This document shows, piece by piece, positions 51,322 to 59,453 of a stretch of 64,000 nucleotides of DNA (positions are counted from its first letter, which is position 1; the number at the start of each line of letters is the position of its first letter). Below the pieces are notes generated by a model. The model made no database searches and was not told where the DNA came from. It worked only from the letters and a program-made list of their open reading frames with translations. The translations under genes and the position numbers were made by a program. Source of the stretch: Halanaerobium kushneri (GTDB taxonomy: Bacteria; Bacillota; Halanaerobiia; Halanaerobiales; Halanaerobiaceae); NCBI RefSeq assembly GCF_900156285.1, contig NZ_FTNC01000010.1:57623-121622 (forward strand), given 5' to 3'.

Positions 51322-51415
51322 GGATCTGAGAAATCAACTCTCATTTAAGAAAACAATAAGTGACCTAGTTTCCTTATCATTTTCAACTTAAATGATTATT
51401 ATTTTTTCCAGATCC
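51322..51415 (-). promoter_or_regulatory. Structured leader RNA element B of the OmpM-like gene
   Basis: On the minus strand three stems nest: GGATCTG/CAGATCC (51409-51415 with 51322-51328), CATTTAA/TTAAATG (51388-51394 with 51342-51348) and GAAAATGATAA/TTATTGTTTTC (51374-51384 with 51349-51359, two wobbles that pair only on this strand). They close a 14-nt loop GGAAACTAGGTCAC. The element ends about 50 nt before the start codon. It matches no riboswitch class known to me. Confidence 0.6.
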
Positions 51416-51462
51416 TATATATGTTATTCTACCTTAGATGTTTTCAAATCTTCGAAGTGTTT

Positions 51463-51474
51463 TTTCACCTCCTT
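51463..51474 (-). promoter_or_regulatory. Isolated strong ribosome-site-like sequence in the OmpM leader
   Basis: AAAAGGAGGTGA, an excellent anti-16S match, lies about 195 nt before the porin start, between the two structured elements. Only a GTG overlapping it could start a 14-codon frame. It may stabilise the mRNA, as reported for the STAB-SD sequence of Bacillus cry genes, or serve a leader peptide. Confidence 0.45.
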
Positions 51475-51516
51475 TTCATTTTTTGAAAAAGGTAGATTAA
51501 CAGCAATAAAAGTAAA

Positions 51517-51626
51517 CCAGGAGAAAACCGGTGCCCCCCGAAATGATTTCTCAGTAGGAACAACAAGGGGTAACAAGTCGCTTACTGAGAAAATCATTTA
51601 TGAAAATATTTCACGCTTTCTCCTAG
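51517..51626 (-). promoter_or_regulatory. Structured leader RNA element A of the OmpM-like gene
   Basis: On the minus strand an outer stem CTAGGAGAAA/TTTCTCCTGG (51617-51626 with 51517-51526; one wobble pairs only on this strand) encloses a 16-bp stem AAATGATTTCTCAGTA-type (51583-51599 with 51541-51556, one bulge). The loop of the inner stem contains CCCC (51567-51570) and the 3' junction contains GGGGGG (51534-51539), so a pseudoknot is possible. It starts about 40 nt after the predicted transcription start. Confidence 0.6.
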
Positions 51627-51655
51627 TTCAAACCTAAAGTCAAATTTCTAATGAC

Positions 51656-51665
51656 TGACCGGTCA
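51656..51665. promoter_or_regulatory. TetR-type operator at the OmpM promoter
   Basis: TGACCGGTCA is a perfect palindrome within AATGACTGACCGGTCATT, overlapping the predicted transcription start. The same palindrome (CTGACCGGTCAG) is at the tetR-tolC-RND promoter (59221-59232), 7.5 kb away. Confidence 0.75.
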
Positions 51666-51670
51666 TTCAT

Positions 51671-51700
51671 AATATATCATAAAAAATTATACTTTGTCAA
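51671..51700 (-). promoter_or_regulatory. Promoter of the OmpM-like gene
   Basis: On the minus strand TTGACA (51695-51700) and TATATT (51671-51676) are 18 nt apart. It overlaps the 3' end of the DapA-like gene and predicts a 5' leader of about 390 nt. Confidence 0.7.
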
Positions 51701-52592
51701 CAAAACTATCATTTATTTTTTTGAATTCCGATTCCAAAATTAATTTCTCACTTTTAGTTAAGCTATTTTCAGAACTAAATTCAAAGTTTAAATACCTTGA
51801 TAGCAGGTATTCTAAAGCCAAACCTTCTCCAAAATTGTTATTTGTATTAATAAAATCATTTAAAATCAATTGATATTTTCTAGCATTATCTAAATTATTA
51901 TTTTTCACTTCTATATTTATTTTTTTAAAATAATCTGGCAGTAAATTGATATATCTGCTAATTGTTTTAACCCCTTTGTTAAGATTTAAAAAATACAAGT
52001 CATCAGCAGATGCTAAAAATTCAAAGCGTCCATTATATTTATTTTTTAAGGTAGTAAATTTCTCAAAGTCTAAATCATAAGGATAAACTGGATTAGTTAC
52101 AAATCCTTTAACAGCCTGAAAATCTTTAGTTTTTTTTATCAATGTTTCACCCTCAATTAAAGATAAAAGTCTGGTATTAAAACTTATATAAAAATTTCGG
52201 CTGCTATTACTGCTTAAAAAATTAAGATAAGACAGATAGTCTTTAAAATAGGACCCCATTGTTTCTTCAGTAATAGATGGACTTTTGAGTACTAAATCAA
52301 ATTTCTTCTCTGTTTTATTTAAATCTTTAATAATTTCCTGTATATCACGAAGAGAATTAAAGTTAAGCTCAATTTTAAAATCTGACTCTTCTGGCATTAA
52401 TTTAACCATTTTTTTATAGTATTCTTTTTTATCACTGCAGCTTAATTGTGAATAATCAAGATTACTATCTTTAATATAAAAATTCTTCTGACCAAGTTTC
52501 AAATTATTAGCCAGCAAAAGTTTAACTTTATGATAGTCAACTCTATTATTCTGATCAAGAAAATTAATTAATAAAGTATAAACATTATTCAC
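51687..52592 (-). CDS. Degenerate DapA/NAL-family TIM-barrel protein
   Basis: The 301-residue protein follows the dihydrodipicolinate synthase/N-acetylneuraminate lyase pattern by position: an N-terminal strand VYTLLINFLDQNNRVDYHKVKLLL, LSCSDKKEYYKKMVKLM (where the family has LT-EER), LVLKSPSITEETMGSYFKDYLSYLNF, then FYISFNTR where the catalytic Tyr of YNxP would be, and AVKGFVTNPV near the Schiff-base Lys. Tyr is Phe and the Lys is shifted by one, so aldolase activity is doubtful. The start is GTG. It sits directly upstream of the porin promoter. Family call is by pattern only. Confidence 0.5.
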   Translation of the reverse strand: MNNVYTLLINFLDQNNRVDYHKVKLLLANNLKLGQKNFYIKDSNLDYSQLSCSDKKEYYKKMVKLMPEESDFKIELNFNSLRDIQEIIKDLNKTEKKFDLVLKSPSITEETMGSYFKDYLSYLNFLSSNSSRNFYISFNTRLLSLIEGETLIKKTKDFQAVKGFVTNPVYPYDLDFEKFTTLKNKYNGRFEFLASADDLYFLNLNKGVKTISRYINLLPDYFKKINIEVKNNNLDNARKYQLILNDFINTNNNFGEGLALEYLLSRYLNFEFSSENSLTKSEKLILESEFKKINDSFVDKV

Positions 52593-52650
52593 CTATACCA
52601 CCCCTTACCCAATCTTATTGAACAAAAAGTTTTTTAGTATTGAATCATTA

Positions 52651-52688
52651 TTTTTTAAAGCCGGGAAGTTCTCTAAAACTCCCCGGCT
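52651..52688 (-). terminator. Terminator of the RND efflux operon
   Basis: AGCCGGGGAGTT/AACTTCCCGGCT (one mismatch or wobble) is followed on the minus strand by TTAAAAAAT. It lies 11 nt past the RND stop. Confidence 0.75.
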
Positions 52689-52698
52689 CTAATATTTG

Positions 52699-55600
52699 TT
52701 AAATGTGTTTAGCCGCTTCTTCCTTTGGTATCCCTTTTATTTTTGCAACTACAATTGTTCTTAAATCTGTAACTAAAGAATAAAAAATAGGAATCACAAA
52801 AAGAGTCAGGAATGTAGCAAAGGTTAAGCCACTAACAATTACAATCCCCATCGGCTGGGTTGATTCGGAACCTTCTCCAATACCCATTGCTATTGGCAGC
52901 AGACCCAGAATTGTTGTCAATGCTGTCATCATAATTGGCCTCAATCTTACAGTTCCAGCTGTAATAATAGCTTCTATTTTTTCGGTACCACTTCTGCGCA
53001 GCTGATTAATATAATCAACCATAACTATCGCATTATTTACAACTATACCAGCCAGAGTGATTAAACCTAATATCGATGCCACCGAGACTATAGAGTTAGT
53101 AATATACAATCCGAAGATAACACCAATCACTGCCAGAGGAATAGAGAACATAATTGTAAAGGGATGGATCAGCGATTCAAACTGAGAAGCCATAACCATA
53201 TAAATCAGAATTACCGCCAGTCCAAAAGCCATCGCAAGACTGCTAAATGATTCCTGCATATCAGCAAATTCACCTTCATAACTAAATCTATATCCGTCCG
53301 GTAAGTCTAGCTTAGATAAACGAGACTGAATCTGCTCCATAACTGTACCAAGATCCACACCATGTATGTCAGCAGTTATTTCAGAATAACGTTCCTGATC
53401 CTGACGTAAAATTTCTACAGGTCCTTCATCAATTTTCAGACTTGCTATCCTATTTAATGGTATCATCTGTCCACTGGCAGCTTGAATGTTAAGTTCAGGC
53501 ACCTGAGACATCTGTCCTATTTGATCTTCTTCTAGACGAACTCTAATATCATATTCATCACCTGCAACCTCGTATCTTGTTGCAGTACTTCCATTAATTG
53601 CTGTCCTGACTGTATTTGCAATTCGACTTACATTTAAACCAAAGCGACTTGCAATAGAGCGGTTAACCTTTATTCTATATTCCGGCTGACCTTCAGAAAA
53701 ACTATCTTCAATTTCTCTTAAGCCTTCAATATCTTCTATTGCGGAAACAGCTTTGGCAGTTTCTCTCTTCAATATATTTAAATTATCTCCAAGAAGTTTT
53801 ACATTGACTGGAGAACCTCCCCCACTCATACCCTGCTGTTCTTCAACAGAGATGTCTACATCAGGAATGTTAATGCTCTGCCGTACTTCTTCCATTACTT
53901 CCGAAGTTGATCGATCTCTTTCAGCTAAATCTACAAGCTGAACACTTATATTGCCAAGGTGACTGCTGGTAGAAGTAGACATCATCTGACCACCAGACCC
54001 AACTGTGGCAATTATTGTTTCTACTTCATCTATTCCTGTCAATACAGACTCAATTTCAGTCGAAACTTCGTTAGATCTAGATAAAGCAGTCCCCACTGGT
54101 AGTTCGTAGCTAACCGAAAATGCACCCCGATCATTATTCGGCATAAACTCAAATCCTAACTGAGGTATTAAGGCGAAACTGCCAACTAATAAAACTATCA
54201 ATAAAACAACAAAGACCCAGCGATGTTTAAGAGCTCTGCTAAGTGCTCCCCGGTAAATTCTTTTTATCCTACCTTCTTTTTTATTTCTATCTAATTCTTT
54301 CTGCTTAACTTTTAAGATCTTAGAAGCCAGCATTGGAATTAAGGTTAAAGCGACCATCAAGGAAGCAATTAGAGAAAAAGCTACTGTTAAGGCTAAATCC
54401 TGAAAAAGCTGGCCTGCCATTCCTTCGACAAAAACAATAGGTAAAAAGACTACAACAGTAGTAACTGTAGAAGCGGCAATAGCCATTCCAACCTCAGAAG
54501 CCCCTTCGCGAGCGGCTTCAATTTTACCTACTCCCATACTTCGATAACGATAAATATTTTCCAGTACAACTACAGCATTATCAACCAGCATACCTACCCC
54601 GAGGGCAAGCCCCCCCAGCGAAATAACATTTAAATTAACATCAGCAAAATACATTAAAATAAAGGTACCAATGATAGAAATCGGCATTGCTGTTGCTATA
54701 ATTATTGTACTGCGGATATTTCTTAAGAATAAGAAAAGTATAATTACGGCCAGAAGACCTCCTAAAATAGCATTCTGACTCACACTGGCAATGGAATCCT
54801 CTATAAATTCCGATTGATCCATTGCTATTGCAAAATTATAATTAGGATAATCATTTCTGATTCGGTCCATTTCTTGCCTAACAGCACTTGCTACTTCAAC
54901 AGTATTTGCATCAGTCTGTTTCTGGATTGAGAGCGTTAAGCTGCGCTTCTCATTAGTCCTGGATAAAGTTGTCAGATCAGAAAATCCATCTTTAACTTCT
55001 GCAACATCAGATAATTTAATATGGCCATTTCCAACTGGAATATTTATATTTCTTATCTCATCTAGATTAGAAAATTTACCAACGGTTCTAACTAAAAATT
55101 CTTTATCTCCCTGGCGAACATCACCTGCCGAAACATTTACATTTTCAGCCCGTACGATATTGGTAATTGTATCAAAGTCAAGATTGTAATGACTTAATTG
55201 ATCTCGCTTAAGAGATACAATTATTTCTCTTGTCAATCCCCCCTGCATATTTACCTGGGCAACACCCGAAATTCTTTCTAGTCGGGGAATCAGCTCATCT
55301 TCAACCTCTTTTTTTAGTTCATCAATCTCTAAACCCTGAGCTGAAACACCATAATTCATAATCGGCATCATGGAAGGATCAAATTTGAAAATCATTGGAC
55401 TGTCAGCATTTTCAGGTAAAGCCATACTGCTGATTAAATCTACCTGTTCTCTTAAATCCTGCACAGCAAAATCCATATCTCGACCCCAGTTAAATTCTAC
55501 AACCACTGTTGACGATCCCATTGAGGAAGTTGAGGTGATACCTTTAACTCCTTCAACAGTAGCTACTGAGCTTTCTATCTGCTTTGTAATTAAATTTTCT

Positions 55601-55776
55601 ATTTCTTCAGAACCAACACCTTCATAAGTTGTAATTATTGCCGCTCCCGGAAAAGTAATATCAGGAAAAAGATCGAGACTTAAGCGGGAAAGTGCTACTG
55701 ATCCAATCAGCAGCACCATTAAAATAATCATAGCAGTTGTAACTGATCTTTTTATCGAGAAATCGGATAACTTCAC
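52699..55776 (-). CDS. RND-family efflux pump, inner-membrane subunit
   Basis: This 1025-residue protein of the AcrB/MexB-like (HAE) group uses the proton gradient to export drugs, lipids or other compounds. It has twelve membrane segments in two blocks (about 10-30 plus 335-485, and 520-545 plus 850-1010) and two large periplasmic loops. Signatures: LFPDITFPGAAIITTYEGVGSEEIE, GMLVDNAVVVLENIYR (acidic relay residues), VFLPIVFVEGMAGQLF, and GIVVNNAIVMVDYINQLRR. The start is GTG, overlapping the adaptor stop by 4 nt. Substrate unknown. Confidence 0.95.
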   Translation of the reverse strand: MKLSDFSIKRSVTTAMIILMVLLIGSVALSRLSLDLFPDITFPGAAIITTYEGVGSEEIENLITKQIESSVATVEGVKGITSTSSMGSSTVVVEFNWGRDMDFAVQDLREQVDLISSMALPENADSPMIFKFDPSMMPIMNYGVSAQGLEIDELKKEVEDELIPRLERISGVAQVNMQGGLTREIIVSLKRDQLSHYNLDFDTITNIVRAENVNVSAGDVRQGDKEFLVRTVGKFSNLDEIRNINIPVGNGHIKLSDVAEVKDGFSDLTTLSRTNEKRSLTLSIQKQTDANTVEVASAVRQEMDRIRNDYPNYNFAIAMDQSEFIEDSIASVSQNAILGGLLAVIILFLFLRNIRSTIIIATAMPISIIGTFILMYFADVNLNVISLGGLALGVGMLVDNAVVVLENIYRYRSMGVGKIEAAREGASEVGMAIAASTVTTVVVFLPIVFVEGMAGQLFQDLALTVAFSLIASLMVALTLIPMLASKILKVKQKELDRNKKEGRIKRIYRGALSRALKHRWVFVVLLIVLLVGSFALIPQLGFEFMPNNDRGAFSVSYELPVGTALSRSNEVSTEIESVLTGIDEVETIIATVGSGGQMMSTSTSSHLGNISVQLVDLAERDRSTSEVMEEVRQSINIPDVDISVEEQQGMSGGGSPVNVKLLGDNLNILKRETAKAVSAIEDIEGLREIEDSFSEGQPEYRIKVNRSIASRFGLNVSRIANTVRTAINGSTATRYEVAGDEYDIRVRLEEDQIGQMSQVPELNIQAASGQMIPLNRIASLKIDEGPVEILRQDQERYSEITADIHGVDLGTVMEQIQSRLSKLDLPDGYRFSYEGEFADMQESFSSLAMAFGLAVILIYMVMASQFESLIHPFTIMFSIPLAVIGVIFGLYITNSIVSVASILGLITLAGIVVNNAIVMVDYINQLRRSGTEKIEAIITAGTVRLRPIMMTALTTILGLLPIAMGIGEGSESTQPMGIVIVSGLTFATFLTLFVIPIFYSLVTDLRTIVVAKIKGIPKEEAAKHI

Positions 55777-57296
55777 TGATTTCTCACCTCAACTTTCTGG
55801 CCTGCTTCTAAGTTGTTTTGACCTCTAATTATAACTTCCTGGTTTGCTTTTAACCCCTGCAGAACTTCAACTCTGCTGTCAGTACTGATCCCAATACTTA
55901 TATCTCTTCTTACTGATTTCCCATCTTCTACAACAAAAACATGAGGATTATCACTGTTTAAATTAACGACACTTTCGATTGGAATCACTACCGCAGAACC
56001 CGACTTACCTTTAGTAATTCTTACATCAGCAAACATACCAGCTCTTAATCTGTGATCCTGATTGGGAATTTTAATTTTCACCAGAAAGGTTCTGCTGGCT
56101 TCATCTGCTGCGGGAGCAATATTAGTTATTTCTCCTTCAATGTAATGCTGCATTGTCTCACCTCTAACATCAACTGTATCACCTTTTTTAATTGCAGAAA
56201 CAGTCGCAGCAGTAACATTTATTTCAGCAAATAATTGATCAATATTGATTAGATTAACCACTGTCTGACCTGCGGGAATCATTTCTCCTGCCTCAACATT
56301 GACTCTATTTACTAAACCAGAAAAAGGAGCATTAACCTTTGTTTTATCAATTTGATCTTCAATTTCAGCCAGGCTTGCTTTTGCCTGCTTAACCGAGGCC
56401 AGACCGGCCCTTACTCTTTCTTCGCGAGGCCCTCTTTCTGCTGCTTCTAAATTAGCTTTAGAAACTTTGAGATTTGTGCGGGCACTATTAACCTGACTTT
56501 TGGCATTTTCCAGCTGTTGTTTCAATTCTGTTGGATTATTATAAGTTGCTTTGGTCAGCTTATAATTCTTTTCAGCTGCTGCAAGTGCAGTTTCAGCCTG
56601 TTCAACTGATATCTGGGCATTTTTATAAGTTGACTCTGCATTTTCAAAAGAAGTTTTTGCATTTTCATATTCTCTTTCCGAAATCACATTATCATCATAC
56701 AGCTTTTGCGAACGCTCATATTCTCTTTTTGCCTGATTAAAATTAACTTCAGCCTGATTAAGATTCTGCTTTGAAGTCTGCAGCTGCTGACGTGCATTAT
56801 TAAGCTGCTGCTCTGCATTTACAAGCTGCTGTTCTAATGTCCGTCTTTCCTTATATAATTCCTGCATTAACTCTAAATTTGTTTCTGCACTTTCCAGACT
56901 GGCCTGGGCATCTTCGTAAGCTGCTCTGGTTCTGGCCAATTCTTCTTCAGTGGTTCCATTTTTGAGCTCCTCATAACTGGCCTGGGCACTGTTTAAAGCT
57001 GCTTCAGCACGATTTTTTTGAATCAGCAGCGCCTCTTCATCTATTTTTATTAATTGAGCATCTTCGTCTACCTGATTACCCATTTCAACATTTACCTGAG
57101 CTATTAGTCCACCCGTCTGAGCAGGAATATTAACATCCTGAATCGGAGTTAAAGTACCGGTAAAAAGTTCGTTTAGGCTTATATCATCAGTAACTGACTG
57201 AGCGGTTTCAACAATCTGGGCCTCCTGAGCCAGCACAGGTGAAGCCGTTAAAAATAAGATCAATAATAGACTGAGTATTTTATATCTATTTTTCAT
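55773..57296 (-). CDS. RND efflux periplasmic adaptor (membrane fusion protein)
   Basis: This 507-residue adaptor links the RND pump to TolC. A signal peptide (LLLILFLTASPVLAQ) is followed by a lipoyl half-motif (VNIPAQTGGLIAQVNVEMGNQVDEDAQLIKID), an unusually long coiled-coil hairpin (about 85-330, rich in A, Q, E and N), the second lipoyl half (VNAPFSGLVNRVNVEAGEMIPAGQTVVNL) and beta-barrel/membrane-proximal domains. The hairpin is about twice the length in AcrA, which may reflect a wider periplasm. It overlaps the tolC stop by 11 nt. Confidence 0.93.
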   Translation of the reverse strand: MKNRYKILSLLLILFLTASPVLAQEAQIVETAQSVTDDISLNELFTGTLTPIQDVNIPAQTGGLIAQVNVEMGNQVDEDAQLIKIDEEALLIQKNRAEAALNSAQASYEELKNGTTEEELARTRAAYEDAQASLESAETNLELMQELYKERRTLEQQLVNAEQQLNNARQQLQTSKQNLNQAEVNFNQAKREYERSQKLYDDNVISEREYENAKTSFENAESTYKNAQISVEQAETALAAAEKNYKLTKATYNNPTELKQQLENAKSQVNSARTNLKVSKANLEAAERGPREERVRAGLASVKQAKASLAEIEDQIDKTKVNAPFSGLVNRVNVEAGEMIPAGQTVVNLINIDQLFAEINVTAATVSAIKKGDTVDVRGETMQHYIEGEITNIAPAADEASRTFLVKIKIPNQDHRLRAGMFADVRITKGKSGSAVVIPIESVVNLNSDNPHVFVVEDGKSVRRDISIGISTDSRVEVLQGLKANQEVIIRGQNNLEAGQKVEVRNQ

Positions 57297-58605
57297 TTTC
57301 TACCACATCCTTAAAATATTCTTTTAAACGACCACTTTTATAAATTGTTCTAAATAATTCTATTTCATAATTATATTCAGCCTGCAGCAGAGATGTTTGA
57401 GCCTGATTGTAAGTACTCTGAGCATCAATAACATCCGTATTGCTGGCTACTCCAGCTTCATAACTCTTGTTGGCAATTTCTAAATTTTCGGCGGCATTTT
57501 TCAGGGAAAGCTGTTCTAATTCCATTGCTTCTTCAGTTTCTTTAACAGTTAGAATAGAATTTTCAACTTCAATATCTAAATTTTCCAGCAGATCCTGGCG
57601 ATTATTAGCAATCTTTTCTAGTTCGTTTTCCTGTTTTTCTGCATTTATACCACCCTTACCTCCATCATAGAGGGGAACACTGACTCCCATAGTCATGGAC
57701 CAACTTTTCTGATCCATAAACTCCGGTCCCTGCCAGTCATAAGATCCATTGAGCGAAACACTGGGGCGATAATACTGTCCTTCAAGCTTTTGATTTAATT
57801 TTACAATTTCTTTATTTAACTCCAGAATCATCAGCTGGGGTTCATTTCTGACTGCAGTCTGAAATAACTGCTGCTGTTCTAAATTAAGATCAAATGAAAT
57901 CTCTGGCTGAGACGGATTATAACTTTTATCTGTTGTTAAAATCTGTGCCAGACGTCTTCTGGCAATCTGCAGGTCATTTCTGGCTGCTGTCAGCTCCTCT
58001 TCTGCATTTCTCTGTTCAATCTGACTCTGCAGTAAATCACGTCTGATCGCAATTCCGGCATCCAGATTATTTTTGACTATTCTTAAATGTTCATTTACTA
58101 TATCCAGAGCTTCTGTGCGAATTTCAACCATCCCCTGAGCCTGCAGAACCCCATAATATGCCTGAATCAAAGAAAAAATCTGATCTTCTAAACTCTGCTC
58201 ATATCTGGCTCTGGCAATTTCCAGACTGTAACTGGCAATTTCTTTCTGCATTGAAGCTCTGCCACCCAGCCAGATTGGTTGAGTTAAGGATAGGGAAGTA
58301 CTGTAATTTTCATCAGGACCTTCAACAGTACTTAATGTTTCAAAGTCAAAGCTCTGCTGTCCTTCATCTAATTTAGTATAGGAAGTCTGCAGGTCAAGAC
58401 TAGGAAAATATGATCTCACAGCAAGTTCGATGTCCTTTTCTGCATTTTCAATATCTTTACGTGCATTTTCTAGAGTCCTATTTTCTGCTGCCATAATTTT
58501 TACCGCTTCTTTTAGATTAATATCTTCTGCTGCAACAGCTGCAGAAGATGAAAGCAAAAGCACAGCAGCTAAAACTATGGTGATAACTTTCTTATTTTTA
58601 CTCAT
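57286..58605 (-). CDS. TolC-family outer-membrane efflux protein
   Basis: This roughly 439-residue protein has a signal peptide (ITIVLAAVLLLSSSAAVAAE) and two structural repeats of TolC type: LKEAVKIMAAENRTLENARKDIENAEKDIELAVRSYFPSLDL and its later counterpart NEPQLMILELNKEIVKL...YYRPSVSLNGSYD, with the strands LSLTQPIW and MGVSVPLYDGG. It forms the exit duct of the pump and requires an outer membrane. ATG at 58603-58605 has AAGGAG 7 nt upstream and overlaps the tetR stop by 8 nt (ATGAGTAA). Confidence 0.93.
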   Translation of the reverse strand: MSKNKKVITIVLAAVLLLSSSAAVAAEDINLKEAVKIMAAENRTLENARKDIENAEKDIELAVRSYFPSLDLQTSYTKLDEGQQSFDFETLSTVEGPDENYSTSLSLTQPIWLGGRASMQKEIASYSLEIARARYEQSLEDQIFSLIQAYYGVLQAQGMVEIRTEALDIVNEHLRIVKNNLDAGIAIRRDLLQSQIEQRNAEEELTAARNDLQIARRRLAQILTTDKSYNPSQPEISFDLNLEQQQLFQTAVRNEPQLMILELNKEIVKLNQKLEGQYYRPSVSLNGSYDWQGPEFMDQKSWSMTMGVSVPLYDGGKGGINAEKQENELEKIANNRQDLLENLDIEVENSILTVKETEEAMELEQLSLKNAAENLEIANKSYEAGVASNTDVIDAQSTYNQAQTSLLQAEYNYEIELFRTIYKSGRLKEYFKDVVENEK

Positions 58606-59185
58606 CAGATTGCTCCTTTCTACTAATGCCATTCATTATAAAATCATAAATAAAATTTACTTTATTTTCTACAACCTCGTCATCATCTAATATTTCTTTT
58701 GTCTGGGGCGTAAATAAAACTGATAGGATTAAAGAAGCCATATTATTCGGATTTTCACTCCTTATTAAACCTTCTGCTATTCCCTGTTCAACAATTCTAG
58801 TCACAATTTTTATATTTTTTTTATGTTTGGCTTCAATAGCATCTTTAAAATCACTGCTGATTAACTCCACATTATTTCTAAAAACTTCAAGCATATCTAA
58901 ATGTTCTATCAATGTCTTTAATACACATTCAATCAAATTCCTAATTTTCTTGTAACTGCTGATTTCCTTCTCAGCAATTTCTTCAAAAAGTTCATAAAAA
59001 TAATCCAGTCCATTAACTGCAGTTTCTCTAAACAATTCCTCTTTACTATCAAAATACCAGTAAAGTGTTCCCTTGCTGATCTCTGCTCCTTTTGCAATCT
59101 GAGTCATGGAAACAGCATGATAGTTGTTTTTGGAAAAAAGATGAAAGGCTGATTCTAATATTTTATTTTTCGTATCTTCGGGCAT
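58598..59185 (-). CDS. TetR/AcrR-family regulator of the efflux operon
   Basis: This 195-residue repressor has the TetR helix-turn-helix (ILESAFHLFSKNNYHAVSMTQIAKGAEISKGTLYWYFDSKEELFRETA) and a helical ligand domain. It is the first gene of the tetR-tolC-adaptor-RND operon, a common layout for self-regulated pumps. CTGACCGGTCAG lies at its promoter, and the same palindrome at the OmpM promoter suggests it also controls that porin. GGAGGGG precedes ATG. Confidence 0.93.
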   Translation of the reverse strand: MPEDTKNKILESAFHLFSKNNYHAVSMTQIAKGAEISKGTLYWYFDSKEELFRETAVNGLDYFYELFEEIAEKEISSYKKIRNLIECVLKTLIEHLDMLEVFRNNVELISSDFKDAIEAKHKKNIKIVTRIVEQGIAEGLIRSENPNNMASLILSVLFTPQTKEILDDDEVVENKVNFIYDFIMNGISRKEQSDE

Positions 59186-59220
59186 ATTGAACCCCTCCTA
59201 ACAAAATTTTAATCTTTTGA

Positions 59221-59232
59221 CTGACCGGTCAG
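59221..59232. promoter_or_regulatory. TetR-type operator at the efflux promoter
   Basis: CTGACCGGTCAG is a perfect 12-bp palindrome next to the transcription start of tetR-tolC-RND, and shares its 10-bp core with 51656-51665. Confidence 0.82.
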
Positions 59233-59237
59233 TTAGT

Positions 59238-59267
59238 ATTCTAGCATAAAATATCTATTTCTGTCAA
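59238..59267 (-). promoter_or_regulatory. Promoter of the tetR-tolC-RND operon
   Basis: On the minus strand TTGACA (59262-59267) and TAGAAT (59238-59243) are 18 nt apart, with TG one base before the -10. Confidence 0.8.
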
Positions 59268-59276
59268 CCGATCGGT
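59267..59276. promoter_or_regulatory. Second palindrome at the efflux promoter
   Basis: ACCGATCGGT is a perfect palindrome that touches the -35. It resembles the TGACCGGTCA operator with an altered centre and may be a second binding site. Confidence 0.5.
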
Positions 59277-59326
59277 AGATTAGAATTAGATTAAATTATT
59301 ATGAGTAAAGCTATAAAATATTTTAT

Positions 59327-59356
59327 TTGACAAAAAAGAAAGAATTAAACTTATAA
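59327..59356 (+). promoter_or_regulatory. Possible promoter of the nickel/cobalt transporter operon
   Basis: TTGACA (59327-59332) is followed after 18 nt by TTATAA (59351-59356). The leader to the CbiM-like start is about 135 nt. Confidence 0.6.
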
Positions 59357-59453
59357 ATAAAAATAGCTATTAGCGGTAGATGTAAAATCAAAATTTATCA
59401 AAACAATTTATAATTAAAGAAGGATTTTTAAAAGATTTAGGGAAAATAAGATA

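Noticed and set aside
51392..51637. An 81-codon plus-strand frame across the OmpM leader that reads rather like a protein in its second half
   Set aside because: It has no ribosome site, starts in a T-rich stretch, and coincides with RNA stems whose wobble pairs fit the minus strand. A plus-strand gene is not excluded, so homologue searches should include it.
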